DNA from: Phycisphaeraceae bacterium
GTDB taxonomy: Bacteria > Planctomycetota > Phycisphaerae > Phycisphaerales > UBA1924
NCBI GenBank assembly: GCA_020639195.1
Contig: JACKHB010000004.1
Location: 1-64,000, forward strand
Length of the DNA: 64,000 nucleotides
Direction: 5' to 3'
The notes beneath the pieces were generated by a model. That model ran no database searches, had not been told where the DNA came from, and saw nothing but the letters and a program-made list of their open reading frames with translations. Made by a program: the position numbers and the translations under genes. This document shows positions 40,449-49,295 of this stretch, in pieces (position 1 is the stretch's first letter; each line of letters begins with the position of its first letter).

Positions 40449-41081
40449 CTACGTGTCGGGAGAGTCCTGGGGTTCGATCGAACGGCCGATGGCGTACCGA
40501 CCGTCGAACCAGCGACCAAGGTCGACCAACCGCGCGCGCTCATCGACGAACGGCCAGGTTGGAGAGTCCGCAGGCACCCGCCTGCCGGTGACGGGGCACG
40601 TTGCGTCCGTGCGACCGGTGAGCCGGGCGACGCCGGCGCGCGTGCTCCACGAATCCGGAACTTCGATGATCGCCACGCGCGAATCTCCCGGCGCGTGGCG
40701 CAAGCGAATGTTCAGTCGCTCTGCCGGCAACGCGTCCTCGACCCGATCAGCCCACTCGATGATCGTCACGGCGTCCGGCGAGAGCTCTTGCCAGCCCGTC
40801 GCCTCGAGGTCTTCCGCTCCACGAATCCGATACGCGTCCAGGTGGAGCACTGCGGGCCCAACTTCGCGCCGGTAGACGTTCATCAGGACGAACGTCGGGC
40901 TCGAGATCGCGGCGGAGTCGATGCCCAGCCCAAGCGCGAGCGCACGAACCAACGTGGTCTTGCCCGCCCCCAGCTCACCGATGAGCGCAAGGACATCCCC
41001 GGGCCGGAGCACGGGCGCGACCTCCTCGCCGAGAAGGGCGGTTCGATCAGGGCCTTGGAGCGTGCGCTCGATACGGGGCAT
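40449..41081 (-). CDS. tsaE: TsaE (tRNA t6A synthesis ATPase) with degenerate YacG-like tail
   Basis: A 210-residue protein. Residues 1-150 are TsaE, the ATPase of the TsaBDE complex that forms N6-threonylcarbamoyladenosine in ANN-decoding tRNAs: Walker A GELGAGKTTLVRAL, SPTFVLMNVY, HLDAYRI and IIEWADRV. A normal TsaE ends near there. Residues about 162-203 read CPVTGRRVPADSP, then WPFVDERARLVDLGRWFDGR, which aligns with the YacG pattern CPxCGxxV, then PFCSERCKLIDLGxW. Three of the four zinc cysteines are replaced, so the tail probably keeps the fold without zinc. It lies 22 bases downstream of the yifB stop on the same strand. Whether the tail modifies tRNA-related or gyrase-related functions is not known. 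Confidence 0.92.
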   Translation of the reverse strand: MPRIERTLQGPDRTALLGEEVAPVLRPGDVLALIGELGAGKTTLVRALALGLGIDSAAISSPTFVLMNVYRREVGPAVLHLDAYRIRGAEDLEATGWQELSPDAVTIIEWADRVEDALPAERLNIRLRHAPGDSRVAIIEVPDSWSTRAGVARLTGRTDATCPVTGRRVPADSPTWPFVDERARLVDLGRWFDGRYAIGRSIEPQDSPDT

Positions 41082-41103
41082 GCCGCGACATTGTTGGGCG
41101 CAG

Positions 41104-42639
41104 TCACACGCGACGGTCGAGCAGCCGGTACTGCACGGCCTCGGACACGTGCTCGGTCCGGATGCGATCCGCTCCTTCCAGATCGGCGATGGTCAGGCTG
41201 AGCCGACGGATCTTGTCGTACGCCCGGGCCGACAGTCCCAACTCGCTCATCGCGTGGGAGAGCAGCGTCCGCGAGTCTTCCTCGAGGACACAGAATCGGT
41301 CGAGTTGCTTGCCGCTGAGCCGGGAGTTCGGCGTGGCGCCGCCCTGCCGCGCGATCTGGCGCTGGCGGGCCTCGGACGCCTGTGCCCGCATCGCGGCGGT
41401 GCTGGTGCCTCTGGCCGGTGCCTGGAGTTGGGCCACCGGAACCGCCGGGGCCTCCACGTGGATGTCGATTCGATCCAGCAGCGGCCCCGAGAGTCGTCCG
41501 ATGTATCGATCCATCTCCCGCCGGCCAACCTCGCCGGCGACCACGTCTCCCCGGGTGGTCGGGTTCATCGCGGCAACAAGCATGAAGTTGGCCGGGAACC
41601 TGACAGCGGCGTGGGCCCGGGCGATCGTGACCACGTGGTCTTCCATCGGCTGTCGGAGCGTTTCGAGCACGTAGCGAGGGAACTCGGCGAGTTCATCCAG
41701 AAACAGCACGCCGCGGTGCGCCAGGCTGATCTCGCCCGGCTTGGGGATCATGCCCCCTCCGACAATCGCGGCGCTGCTGGCCGTGTGGTGAGGCGTGCGG
41801 ACGGGGCGCGTTGTGATCAGGCCGCGTCCGGAGGGCAGTTCGCCCGCCGCGGAGTAGATCCGCGTGATCTCGATGGCCTCATCGGGCGTCAGTGATGGCA
41901 GCACGCCCGGCAGCGCCTTGGCCATCATCGTCTTGCCGCTGCCCGCCGGGCCGATCATGAGGAGATTGTGGGCCCCTGCCGCGGCGATCACGATCGCTCG
42001 CTTCACGGCCTCCTGCCCCCGAATCTGCTCGAAGTCGATCTCAGGCGTTGCCGCGCGGATCATCCCGGCCACGTCCGGCGCCGGCACGGGTGTGGATTCG
42101 ACCTCTCCGTTGAGCAGGCCGACGACCTCCGCCAACGTGGACACCCCGAGCACGTCGACGCCCTGAACGATCGCGGCCTCTTCTGCGTTCGCCGCAGGCA
42201 GCAGCAGCGTCGTCGCCCGCTTGTCTCGCGCCAGCGTGGCCAGCGCCAGCGCACCCTTGATGGGACGCACGCGCCCGTCGAGCGCCAACTCACCGGCGAA
42301 GAAGCACCGCCGCACATCCGGCGCCGCCGAATCATCCTGCGGGGCTCGAATGACTCCCGAGGCAATCAGCAGGCCGACGGCGATCGGAAGGTCGTACACC
42401 GGTCCTTCCTTGCGGATGTCCGCGGGCGCCAGATTGATCAGCGTCTTGCCGGGAGGAAAGACGTACCCGGAATTGGCCAGGGCCGCACGGACACGCTCGT
42501 GGGCTTCCTTCACGGCCGCATCGGGCAGCCCGACGATGGATACGGGCGCGTCGTTGGCCCTTGGAGAGACATCGACCTCGACCTCGCACGCCCGAGCATC
42601 GATGCCTTGCAGGAGGTAGCTCTGGACACGTGCGAGCAT
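41104..42639 (-). CDS. YifB/ComM family Mg-chelatase-like ATPase
   Basis: A 511-residue AAA+ protein of the YifB/ComM family, a hexameric helicase-type motor involved in branch migration during natural transformation. ATG at 42639 opens LARVQSYLLQGIDARACEVEVDV. In order: the N-terminal S5/Lon-like domain (ISIVGLPDAAVKEAHERVRAA style sequence, TLINLAPADIRKEGPVYDLPIA), FAGELALDGRVRPIKGAL, Walker A GPAGSGKTMMAKALPGVLP near residue 225, PHHTASSAAIVGGG, Walker B GVLFLDELAEF, MNPTTRG and the sensor DRIDIHVEAP. The C-terminal lid has LSARAYDKIRRLSLTIADLEG. Length is normal for the family. Confidence 0.95.
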   Translation of the reverse strand: MLARVQSYLLQGIDARACEVEVDVSPRANDAPVSIVGLPDAAVKEAHERVRAALANSGYVFPPGKTLINLAPADIRKEGPVYDLPIAVGLLIASGVIRAPQDDSAAPDVRRCFFAGELALDGRVRPIKGALALATLARDKRATTLLLPAANAEEAAIVQGVDVLGVSTLAEVVGLLNGEVESTPVPAPDVAGMIRAATPEIDFEQIRGQEAVKRAIVIAAAGAHNLLMIGPAGSGKTMMAKALPGVLPSLTPDEAIEITRIYSAAGELPSGRGLITTRPVRTPHHTASSAAIVGGGMIPKPGEISLAHRGVLFLDELAEFPRYVLETLRQPMEDHVVTIARAHAAVRFPANFMLVAAMNPTTRGDVVAGEVGRREMDRYIGRLSGPLLDRIDIHVEAPAVPVAQLQAPARGTSTAAMRAQASEARQRQIARQGGATPNSRLSGKQLDRFCVLEEDSRTLLSHAMSELGLSARAYDKIRRLSLTIADLEGADRIRTEHVSEAVQYRLLDRRV

Positions 42640-42736
42640 TGAACAATCATACACCGAACAACGATTGCGGGGGGCGCTGCGACCGCCTGTTCGGATTCTC
42701 TCGGCGGCTCGCCGCACCCGCCGATGAGAGTGGGCT

Positions 42737-45700
42737 ATGCCACGCACCCCCACTGTCTCCGCGCGCCGGTCAAATCCCGGCCGCTCGACCGCCGCCCGAA
42801 CGATTTCGAAGGCCCGGCGCCCTTCCAGAGCGACTGCGGAATCCCTTGAGACCGAGCCATCGCTGTGGAAACAGGCCGCGCGGGTCGGATGTTTGGCCCT
42901 GCTGATCTTCTCGGCCGTCAGCCTTCTCGCGTTCAACGCCGCCGATCCCCCGACACATGCCGTGTATCCGGTGAACGAGCGGGTCGCGAACCTTTGCGGC
43001 CCCGCGGGAGCATGGGTCGCTTCCTCGCTGTATCGAATCGTCGGTTTTCCCGTGTGGATCGTGCTCGCCGGGGTTGGGACCATTGTTGTCGCGCCTCTCT
43101 TCGGCCGAGCGGTCGCCCAGCCAACGTTCCGTGTGATCGGCGCGATCATCATCGCCGCGGCTCTCGCCGGAGTGAACGCGTTGGTCCTGCCGCGGATGAC
43201 TCCGACGCCCGGCCTCGCTGGCGGCCTGCTCGGCGAGGTTCTAGCGGGCGAGTTGGCCCTTCGATTCCACACCGTTGGGAGCCTGGTCTGGCTCACGCTC
43301 ATGCTGGTCGTCGGCGGGTTGGTGGCACTCGATCGCTACATGGTGACCGCGCCAGTCTGGGCCTGGCGCCGCGCTGCGCCCGCCGCACGAGCGGCAGGAC
43401 GGGTCGCCGGCAACACCGCGCGCGGCACAGGAACCGTCGCACGAGCCGCGTCGGGAAGCCTGCTCGACCGGCTGTCGAGCGCGGTCTCCACACCCCGGCC
43501 CGTCGAGGCCGCGGCGGCCCGACCGACCGGCGCCCGAAGCGTGGAGATCAAGTCGGTCGGGCGCCCCGTGGCGCGCCGGGCGGCCGCGGCCTCGGCGGGG
43601 CGGGTCGAGCGCATCCCTGTGGCGCGCCCGGTCGAACCCGAGGACGGGACAGATGAGGACGAAGTCCCAGGAGCGCCGCAGATCTATAGCGAGCAGGAGC
43701 TTCGCGAGAAGATCTCGCGCCTGCCGATTCGGTTCGGCGGTGAGAGCCGGCGCTCAGCGACAGCAGAAGACCTCCAGGATCTCCAGAACGTGGCGGAACT
43801 GGAGGGATACCGCTTCCCAGGATTGGATCTTCTCGAGGATCCGGAGGCGAATTTCACCGAGCGGCTCGAGTCGCACGTCCGCGAGCAGGCCGAGGCGCTC
43901 GAGGCGGCCCTGCAGGAATATCGCATCCGCGGCGAGGTCGCCGGGATCGAGTCGGGCCCGGTGATCACGCTCTACCACGTTCGGCTCGCTCCCGGCACGC
44001 GCGTGTCGGCCCTGGAAGCGGTGTCGAAGGACATCGCCCGGTCGCTGCGCGCCGTCAACATCCGGATCGTCCCGAACCAGGTCGGCAAGGACACCGTCGG
44101 CATCGAGGTCCCAAACTCGGCCAAGGAGAAGGTGCGACTCAAGGAGCTGATGAGCAGCCCCGAGAAGTTCCAGAGGATGCGCCTTCCCATGTTCCTGGGA
44201 AAGGACGCGGCCGGCGACCCGCTCATCGGCGACCTCACGACCATGCCGCACATGCTCATCGCCGGCACGACCGGCTCGGGAAAGAGCGTGTGCATGAACA
44301 CGATCATCATGAGTTTCCTCTACACAAAGAAGCCCAACGAACTCAAGCTGGTGCTCGTGGATCCCAAGATGGTCGAGATGAGCCAGTTCAAGGACATCCC
44401 GCATCTGATGTGCCCGGTCGTCACGGAGATGAGCAAGGCCGCGGCGATCCTCGAGTGGGCCGTCACAAAGATGGACGAGCGATACGAGATCCTGGCCGAG
44501 GCCGGATGCCGCGACATCGCCGGTTACAACGAGCTCACGTGGGACGAACTGAAGGACCGGATGCAGCCTCAGTCGCCCGAGGAGGAGGCCCGGATCCCTC
44601 GCCGTCTTCCCTACATGGTGTTCATCATCGATGAGCTCGCCGACCTGATGATGACCCACAAGGAGGTCGAGGGTTCGATCATCCGCATCGCCCAGAAAGC
44701 CCGGGCGGTCGGCATCCACCTCATCCTCGCCACGCAGCGTCCCCAGGCCAACGTGGTCACGGGCCTGATCAAGAGCAACATGCCATGCCGAGTGGCCTTC
44801 AAGGTCGCCAGTGGCATGGACTCTCGCATCGTCCTGGATCAGAAGGGCGGCGAACTCCTGCTCGGGCAGGGCGACATGCTCTTCCTCTCGCCGCACAGCC
44901 ACAAGCTGATCCGTGCCCAGGGGACGCTTGTGGACGACTCGGAGATCCGGCGCGTGGTCCGTTTCATGCGCGACGTGGCCCGCCCGAGTTTCGAGCGACA
45001 ACTCATCCAGCTCAAGAGCGTCTCCGACGACGAGCAGCGATTGCTCGACACCGAGAACCACTCCTCGGCCAGCCTCGCCGCGGCGCAGGAGGATCCGCTG
45101 TTCGATCGAGCCGTGGAGATCGTGCTGCAGACCAAGCGAGGGAGCGTCTCACTCCTGCAGCGGCGTCTGGCCATCGGCTACACCCGTGCGTCACGCCTGA
45201 TCGATCTCATGGGTATCGCGGGGATCATCTCAGACCACAAGGGCTCGGTGGCGCGTGACGTCATGATCACGCCCGAGCAATGGGAAGAAATGAAGCGCCT
45301 CGCACAGGAACAGGCAGAGCCCGGCGCACAGCGCGACCTTTTCGCCCCGACGTTGCCCGGCACCAACGGACTCGGTGAGCCGCTCGCGGACGACCACGAC
45401 ATGGAGATCGAGGAAGAGGACGACGGCGAGGCCGAAGACGAGTACGTGCAAGACGAGGATGAGGACGACGCCGAGGCTGAAGACGAGTACGAACAGGACG
45501 AGGAAGACGACGACGCCGAGGCTGAAGACGAGTACGAACAAGACGAGGAAGACGACGACACCGAGGCCGAGGACGAGTACGAACAAGACGAGGAAGACGA
45601 CGACGCCGAGGCCGAGGACGAGTACGAACAAGACGAGGAAGACGACGACGCCGAGGCTGAAGACGAGTACCAACAAGACGAGGATGAGGACGACGCCGAA

Positions 45701-45973
45701 GCCGAAGACGAGTACGAACAGGACGAAGATGACGAAGACGCCGAAGCCGAAGACGAGCACGAACAAGACGACGATGACGACGACGCCGAGGCCGAAGATG
45801 AGGACGACTCAGCCACCACCTCCACACGTGACTATGTGATCGAGTTGGACGAAGAACCGAATGAGTCGGATGCCGACAGCTCCTGGGACGAGGGTCCCGA
45901 TTGGGCCGATGTCCCGGATGCCACTCCCGATCGCGAGCCGCCTCGTCGCCGCGGGCGAGCGGCAGGCGGGTAA
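42737..45973 (+). CDS. ftsK: FtsK/SpoIIIE DNA translocase with acidic repeat tail
   Basis: A 1078-residue DNA pump. The N-terminus has about four membrane helices (e.g. LALLIFSAVSLLAFNAA, IVGFPVWIVLAGVGTIVVAP), then a Pro/Ala/Arg-rich linker. The motor has GVASI-type alpha domain and Walker A GTTGSGKSVCMN near residue 510, VLVDPKMVEMS, Walker B YMVFIIDELADLMM, ATQRPQANVVTG and GQGDMLFLSP. A winged-helix gamma domain follows (KRGSVSLLQRRLAIGYTRASRL and IISDHKGSVARDVMI), which would read KOPS-like signals. After residue ~885 comes about 190 residues of Asp/Glu-rich sequence not found in standard FtsK, ending in ordinary-composition sequence to the stop. Confidence 0.95.
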   Translation: MPRTPTVSARRSNPGRSTAARTISKARRPSRATAESLETEPSLWKQAARVGCLALLIFSAVSLLAFNAADPPTHAVYPVNERVANLCGPAGAWVASSLYRIVGFPVWIVLAGVGTIVVAPLFGRAVAQPTFRVIGAIIIAAALAGVNALVLPRMTPTPGLAGGLLGEVLAGELALRFHTVGSLVWLTLMLVVGGLVALDRYMVTAPVWAWRRAAPAARAAGRVAGNTARGTGTVARAASGSLLDRLSSAVSTPRPVEAAAARPTGARSVEIKSVGRPVARRAAAASAGRVERIPVARPVEPEDGTDEDEVPGAPQIYSEQELREKISRLPIRFGGESRRSATAEDLQDLQNVAELEGYRFPGLDLLEDPEANFTERLESHVREQAEALEAALQEYRIRGEVAGIESGPVITLYHVRLAPGTRVSALEAVSKDIARSLRAVNIRIVPNQVGKDTVGIEVPNSAKEKVRLKELMSSPEKFQRMRLPMFLGKDAAGDPLIGDLTTMPHMLIAGTTGSGKSVCMNTIIMSFLYTKKPNELKLVLVDPKMVEMSQFKDIPHLMCPVVTEMSKAAAILEWAVTKMDERYEILAEAGCRDIAGYNELTWDELKDRMQPQSPEEEARIPRRLPYMVFIIDELADLMMTHKEVEGSIIRIAQKARAVGIHLILATQRPQANVVTGLIKSNMPCRVAFKVASGMDSRIVLDQKGGELLLGQGDMLFLSPHSHKLIRAQGTLVDDSEIRRVVRFMRDVARPSFERQLIQLKSVSDDEQRLLDTENHSSASLAAAQEDPLFDRAVEIVLQTKRGSVSLLQRRLAIGYTRASRLIDLMGIAGIISDHKGSVARDVMITPEQWEEMKRLAQEQAEPGAQRDLFAPTLPGTNGLGEPLADDHDMEIEEEDDGEAEDEYVQDEDEDDAEAEDEYEQDEEDDDAEAEDEYEQDEEDDDTEAEDEYEQDEEDDDAEAEDEYEQDEEDDDAEAEDEYQQDEDEDDAEAEDEYEQDEDDEDAEAEDEHEQDDDDDDAEAEDEDDSATTSTRDYVIELDEEPNESDADSSWDEGPDWADVPDATPDREPPRRRGRAAGG
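45412..45806 (+). repeat. 45-bp tandem repeat inside ftsK
   Basis: A 15-residue unit (consensus DEEDDDAEAEDEYEQ) is repeated about eight times with few changes, e.g. EDEYVQ, EDEYQQ and EDEHEQ variants, plus a partial unit. At DNA level the copies are 45 bases and highly similar, with synonymous changes, so recent unequal crossing-over or slippage is likely. Confidence 0.9.
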
Positions 45974-46129
45974 GCCGCCCAGCCCGGCCACCCCTCCAGA
46001 ATCTGGCCGGATCTCGCCCGGACCCGTGAAAGGGCCCGCCACAGTTTCCGAGGAACTACTCTCGGGACCCGTCAGGCGGGCTCGTGTGCGTGCGCAGCCC
46101 CCAAACATACGTCGAATGAAAGGATGGCC

Positions 46130-47875
46130 ATGTCTCGCCGATTCCACAAGACTTCGATCGCCGGCCTCTCGCTCGTCTTCTCCATGCCCGCCCTGGGCCA
46201 GAACGCCGTGGATCGGGTCCCGGACAACGCCGCGGCCGTCGTCGCAGTCCGAAACGTCGCCGAATTCCATCGCGACATCTCGCGTCTTGTGACCGCGCTG
46301 GGCGTGGGAGACGCCGGACCGCTCGAGATGATCGGGCAGTTCCTGTCCCTTCCCGGCATGAACGCGGAAGGCTCGGCCGCGTTCGCGTTCATGCCCGGCC
46401 CCGATGGGCGCCTCGACCTCGAGAACGGCGAGCAGCGGGCCATCGCCATCCTTCCCATCGATGACACCCAGGCCTTCGCCGAGGCCCTCGGGGGCCAGGC
46501 GGATGGTCCGCTCATGTCCCTGAATCTCGACGGGAAGGAATTCTTCGTCAAGAGTGTCGGGGGTGGGTTTGCCGCGTTCACTCCGGACCGCCAGGGGCTG
46601 ACCGCATTCGAAGGCGATGCCGGACACCTCCAGGCGCATGGCCAACGCCTCGGCCAGATCGGCCGCTCCATGGCCGCCGGATCGGACCTTGTCATGTACG
46701 CCAGCGTCGCGGCGTTCCGCGACCAGCTGGAGCAGGGCATGGAGCAGTTCTCCGACGGCGTGAACATGATGGGCCAGATGATGGGCGACCAGGCCCAGGG
46801 CATGACCCAGTTCGCGCAGGTCATCGAAGACCTCGCCAACTCCATGATCCGCGACGGACGCTCGATCATCGTCGGGCTCAACGTCGACGAGTCGGGCGTG
46901 ACGTTCGACCTGGGCGCCCAGTTCAACGAGACATCCGAGATGGGCGCACGCCTGGGCAACGGAGGCAACGCCACGCGCTTGCTCGAGCACGTGCCCGATC
47001 TTCCCTATCTCTTCGCCGTCGGCATGGACATGGAGTCGCCCGCGGTCCGCGGCTTCTTCAAGCAGATGGCCGAGCTCTCGGGCGAGATGGGCCAGCAGGC
47101 CGGCATGATGGGGTTCATGAACATCTCGAAGGTCATCGACAATCTCGACGGCCAGGTCTTCATGATGGGCGACCCTCCCGCCGTAATGATGGGCGGCCTC
47201 TTCGCCAACACCCTCCAGGTTGCGGTCTCGAAGCACCCCGAAGCGCTCTACGCGCAGTCCTGCGCGATGACCCGTGAGATGAACGGCCTCAGCCAGGGCG
47301 GCATCACCTTCGGCACTTCCTTCACCGAGGGCGTCTCCACGATCGAGAACACCCGCATCGATTCCTGGAGCATGCGGATGACCCCCGACCCCGAGAACCC
47401 GCAGGGACAGCAGATCGCGATGGCCATGGGCATGATCTTCGGCCCCAACATGGGCCCCGGCGGCTACTACGCCGTGACCGACGACACCGTCATCACCACC
47501 TTCAGCCCCAACAGCGAACTCATGGGCCGCGCCCTCAGGGCCGAGCGCGGCGCCTCCACGCTCGCCACCAACGCGATTGTCAAACGCGCCGTCGCCCGCG
47601 TCCCGGAGGGCGCCAGCATGTTCGCCCTCGTCGGCGCCGGCAACATCGCACGTCAGGCTTCCAACGTCATGGCCATGATGGGCGCCGGATTCGACTTCGA
47701 CATCCCGGCCGATCTTGAGCCGGTCGCCCTCTCCATGTCCACCCGCGGCGGCGGCGCCCAGTTCCGCCTCTTCGTGCCCGAGGGCGTCATGAAGATGGTC
47801 AAGACGGTCGTCGAACAACAGATGGGCGGCATGGACTTTGACGAAGGCCCCCGCGAGGGCAACCCCCGCTTCTGA
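46130..47875 (+). CDS. Secreted protein of unknown function
   Basis: A 581-residue protein with a signal peptide (KTSIAGLSLVFSMPALG then QNAV, likely cleaved before Q). The ATG at 46130 has AAAGG at 6 bases; an ATG two codons earlier is also possible. The sequence is methionine- and glycine-rich in several places (e.g. NMMGQMMGDQAQGM, MIFGPNMGPGGYYAV). Pieces such as NAVDRVPDNAAAVVAVRNVA and VAISM-type strands suggest a periplasmic beta-rich protein like DUF3352 proteins, but this is only a resemblance. It lies alone between ftsK and folP. Confidence 0.7.
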   Translation: MSRRFHKTSIAGLSLVFSMPALGQNAVDRVPDNAAAVVAVRNVAEFHRDISRLVTALGVGDAGPLEMIGQFLSLPGMNAEGSAAFAFMPGPDGRLDLENGEQRAIAILPIDDTQAFAEALGGQADGPLMSLNLDGKEFFVKSVGGGFAAFTPDRQGLTAFEGDAGHLQAHGQRLGQIGRSMAAGSDLVMYASVAAFRDQLEQGMEQFSDGVNMMGQMMGDQAQGMTQFAQVIEDLANSMIRDGRSIIVGLNVDESGVTFDLGAQFNETSEMGARLGNGGNATRLLEHVPDLPYLFAVGMDMESPAVRGFFKQMAELSGEMGQQAGMMGFMNISKVIDNLDGQVFMMGDPPAVMMGGLFANTLQVAVSKHPEALYAQSCAMTREMNGLSQGGITFGTSFTEGVSTIENTRIDSWSMRMTPDPENPQGQQIAMAMGMIFGPNMGPGGYYAVTDDTVITTFSPNSELMGRALRAERGASTLATNAIVKRAVARVPEGASMFALVGAGNIARQASNVMAMMGAGFDFDIPADLEPVALSMSTRGGGAQFRLFVPEGVMKMVKTVVEQQMGGMDFDEGPREGNPRF

Positions 47876-47897
47876 GCCCATTCCTTTGGCGCACGCG

Positions 47898-47927
47898 CGG
47901 GCCGGCCCTCACGCACGGGCCGGCCCG
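47898..47927 (+). terminator. Hairpin after the secreted protein gene
   Basis: A perfect 11-bp stem, CGGGCCGGCCC with GGGCCGGCCCG, and an 8-base loop. Only two T residues follow, so it is a weak intrinsic terminator or an RNA-stabilising hairpin. It falls 23 bases after the stop codon. Confidence 0.45.
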
Positions 47928-47963
47928 TTCTCGTGCGCTCCACGTTGACCATACCGTCCGGCC

Positions 47964-48887
47964 ATGCACCGCGACCCAGTCTCGCGCTGGCAACTCGCCA
48001 ACGATCGCGCCCTCGACATCACGTCGGGCGTCGTCGTGGCGATCCTGAACGCGACGCCCGACAGCTTCCACGCCCATTCTCGAACCCCGTCGCCGCCCGA
48101 GGCCCTCGCCCGCGCCCGCCTCGCCCTCGAGCAAGGCGCCCACATGCTCGACATCGGCGGCGAGTCCACGCGTCCTGGCGCCGCATCCATCCCCGCCGAT
48201 GTGCAGATCGCGCGCGTCGTTCCCGTCATCGAGGCGATCCGGCGCGACCCCGGCCCACTCTCCCATTCGCCGATCAGCGTGGACACCTCCCTCGCCCCGG
48301 TGGCGAGGGCCGCGCTCGATGCCGGCGCCGACGCCATCAACGACGTCAGCGCCGGGCGCGACGACCCCGACATGCTGCCGCTTGTCGCCGACCGCGGTGC
48401 CGGCATCGTGCTCATGCACCGCCTCACGCGACCGGCCCACGACCAGTACTCGCACCAGTACCGTTCGCCTCCCAGCTACGGCGACGTCGTCGCCGATGTG
48501 CGCGAATTCCTGCGAGCCCGCGCCGCCGCCGCAACCGATGCGGGCATTTCCCCTGACCGCATCGTCCTCGATCCGGGGCTGGGCTTTGGCAAGTCCGTGG
48601 AACAGAACCTCGAGCTCGTGCGTTCAACCCCGGTGCTGCTGGAACTGGGCTTCCCGATCATGAGCGCCGCCAGTCGTAAGAGCTTTCTCGGCGTGATCGG
48701 CCACGGTCCGGGCCACGCCATCGGCCCGGCGCAGCGGCTCCCGGCGAGCGTGGCCCTCTCGGTCATGCACTGGACGCTGGGCGCCCGGCTCTTCCGCGTG
48801 CACGACGTGGCCGAGCACGCCCAGGCGCTCAGCGCGGTGCGCGCCATTCACGGGGACCCACCTCCCGAATCGCGCCGTCCGGTCTAG
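47964..48887 (+). CDS. folP: Dihydropteroate synthase
   Basis: A 307-residue TIM-barrel enzyme that condenses 6-hydroxymethyl-7,8-dihydropterin diphosphate with p-aminobenzoate in folate synthesis. Conserved stretches in order: VVAILNATPDSFHAH (NxTPDSF loop), LDIGGESTRPGAA, SVDTSLAPVARAAL, DAINDVSAGRDD, IVLMHR, LDPGLGFGKSVEQN, SRKSFLG and LFRVHDVAEHAQAL. The active-site Asn, Asp, Lys and Arg residues are all present. Length is slightly above the usual ~280. Thioredoxin follows 61 bases downstream. Confidence 0.93.
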   Translation: MHRDPVSRWQLANDRALDITSGVVVAILNATPDSFHAHSRTPSPPEALARARLALEQGAHMLDIGGESTRPGAASIPADVQIARVVPVIEAIRRDPGPLSHSPISVDTSLAPVARAALDAGADAINDVSAGRDDPDMLPLVADRGAGIVLMHRLTRPAHDQYSHQYRSPPSYGDVVADVREFLRARAAAATDAGISPDRIVLDPGLGFGKSVEQNLELVRSTPVLLELGFPIMSAASRKSFLGVIGHGPGHAIGPAQRLPASVALSVMHWTLGARLFRVHDVAEHAQALSAVRAIHGDPPPESRRPV

Positions 48888-48948
48888 CATTCAACCGGCG
48901 TCGCCCGACCGGCGATGCCACGGATCCCAAACGGAGGCAAGAATCGTC

Positions 48949-49284
48949 ATGGCCAACCCGAACGTGATGGAGTTCACCGACGCGAATTTCGACAAGGAAG
49001 TGCTCCAGTCGGACGTTCCGGTCTTGGTCGACTTCTGGGCCGAGTGGTGCATGCCCTGCAAGATGCTCATCCCAACCATCGACGCCCTTGCGCAGGACTA
49101 CGCCGGCAAGGTCAAGGTCGGGAAGGTAGACACCGACTCCAGCCGCGAGGTCTCTTTCAAGTACCAGATTCAGGCCATCCCCACCGTGCTGCTCTTCAAG
49201 GGCGGCCAGGTGGTCAACAAGTTCGTCGGCCTGACCGACAAGGGCAAGCTCGCCGCGGCGTTGGACGAGGCAGCGGCCGCCTGA
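48949..49284 (+). CDS. trxA: Thioredoxin
   Basis: A 111-residue thioredoxin that reduces protein disulfides in the cytoplasm. Active site WCMPCK in DFWAEWCMPCKMLIPTID; the usual residue is glycine (WCGPC), here methionine. The cis-proline region is AIPTVLLFKGGQV. GGAGG lies 11 bases before the ATG. It ends 11 bases before the next gene, which probably shares its mRNA. The Met variant is known in some thioredoxins and should shift redox potential only modestly. Confidence 0.93.
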   Translation: MANPNVMEFTDANFDKEVLQSDVPVLVDFWAEWCMPCKMLIPTIDALAQDYAGKVKVGKVDTDSSREVSFKYQIQAIPTVLLFKGGQVVNKFVGLTDKGKLAAALDEAAAA

Positions 49285-49295
49285 GGCCCGCCACA

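Noticed and set aside
45178..45825. Serine-rich minus-strand frame inside ftsK
   Set aside because: It is the reverse translation of the Asp/Glu repeat (GAC/GAG becomes GTC/CTC or TCG/TCC) and has no start signal.
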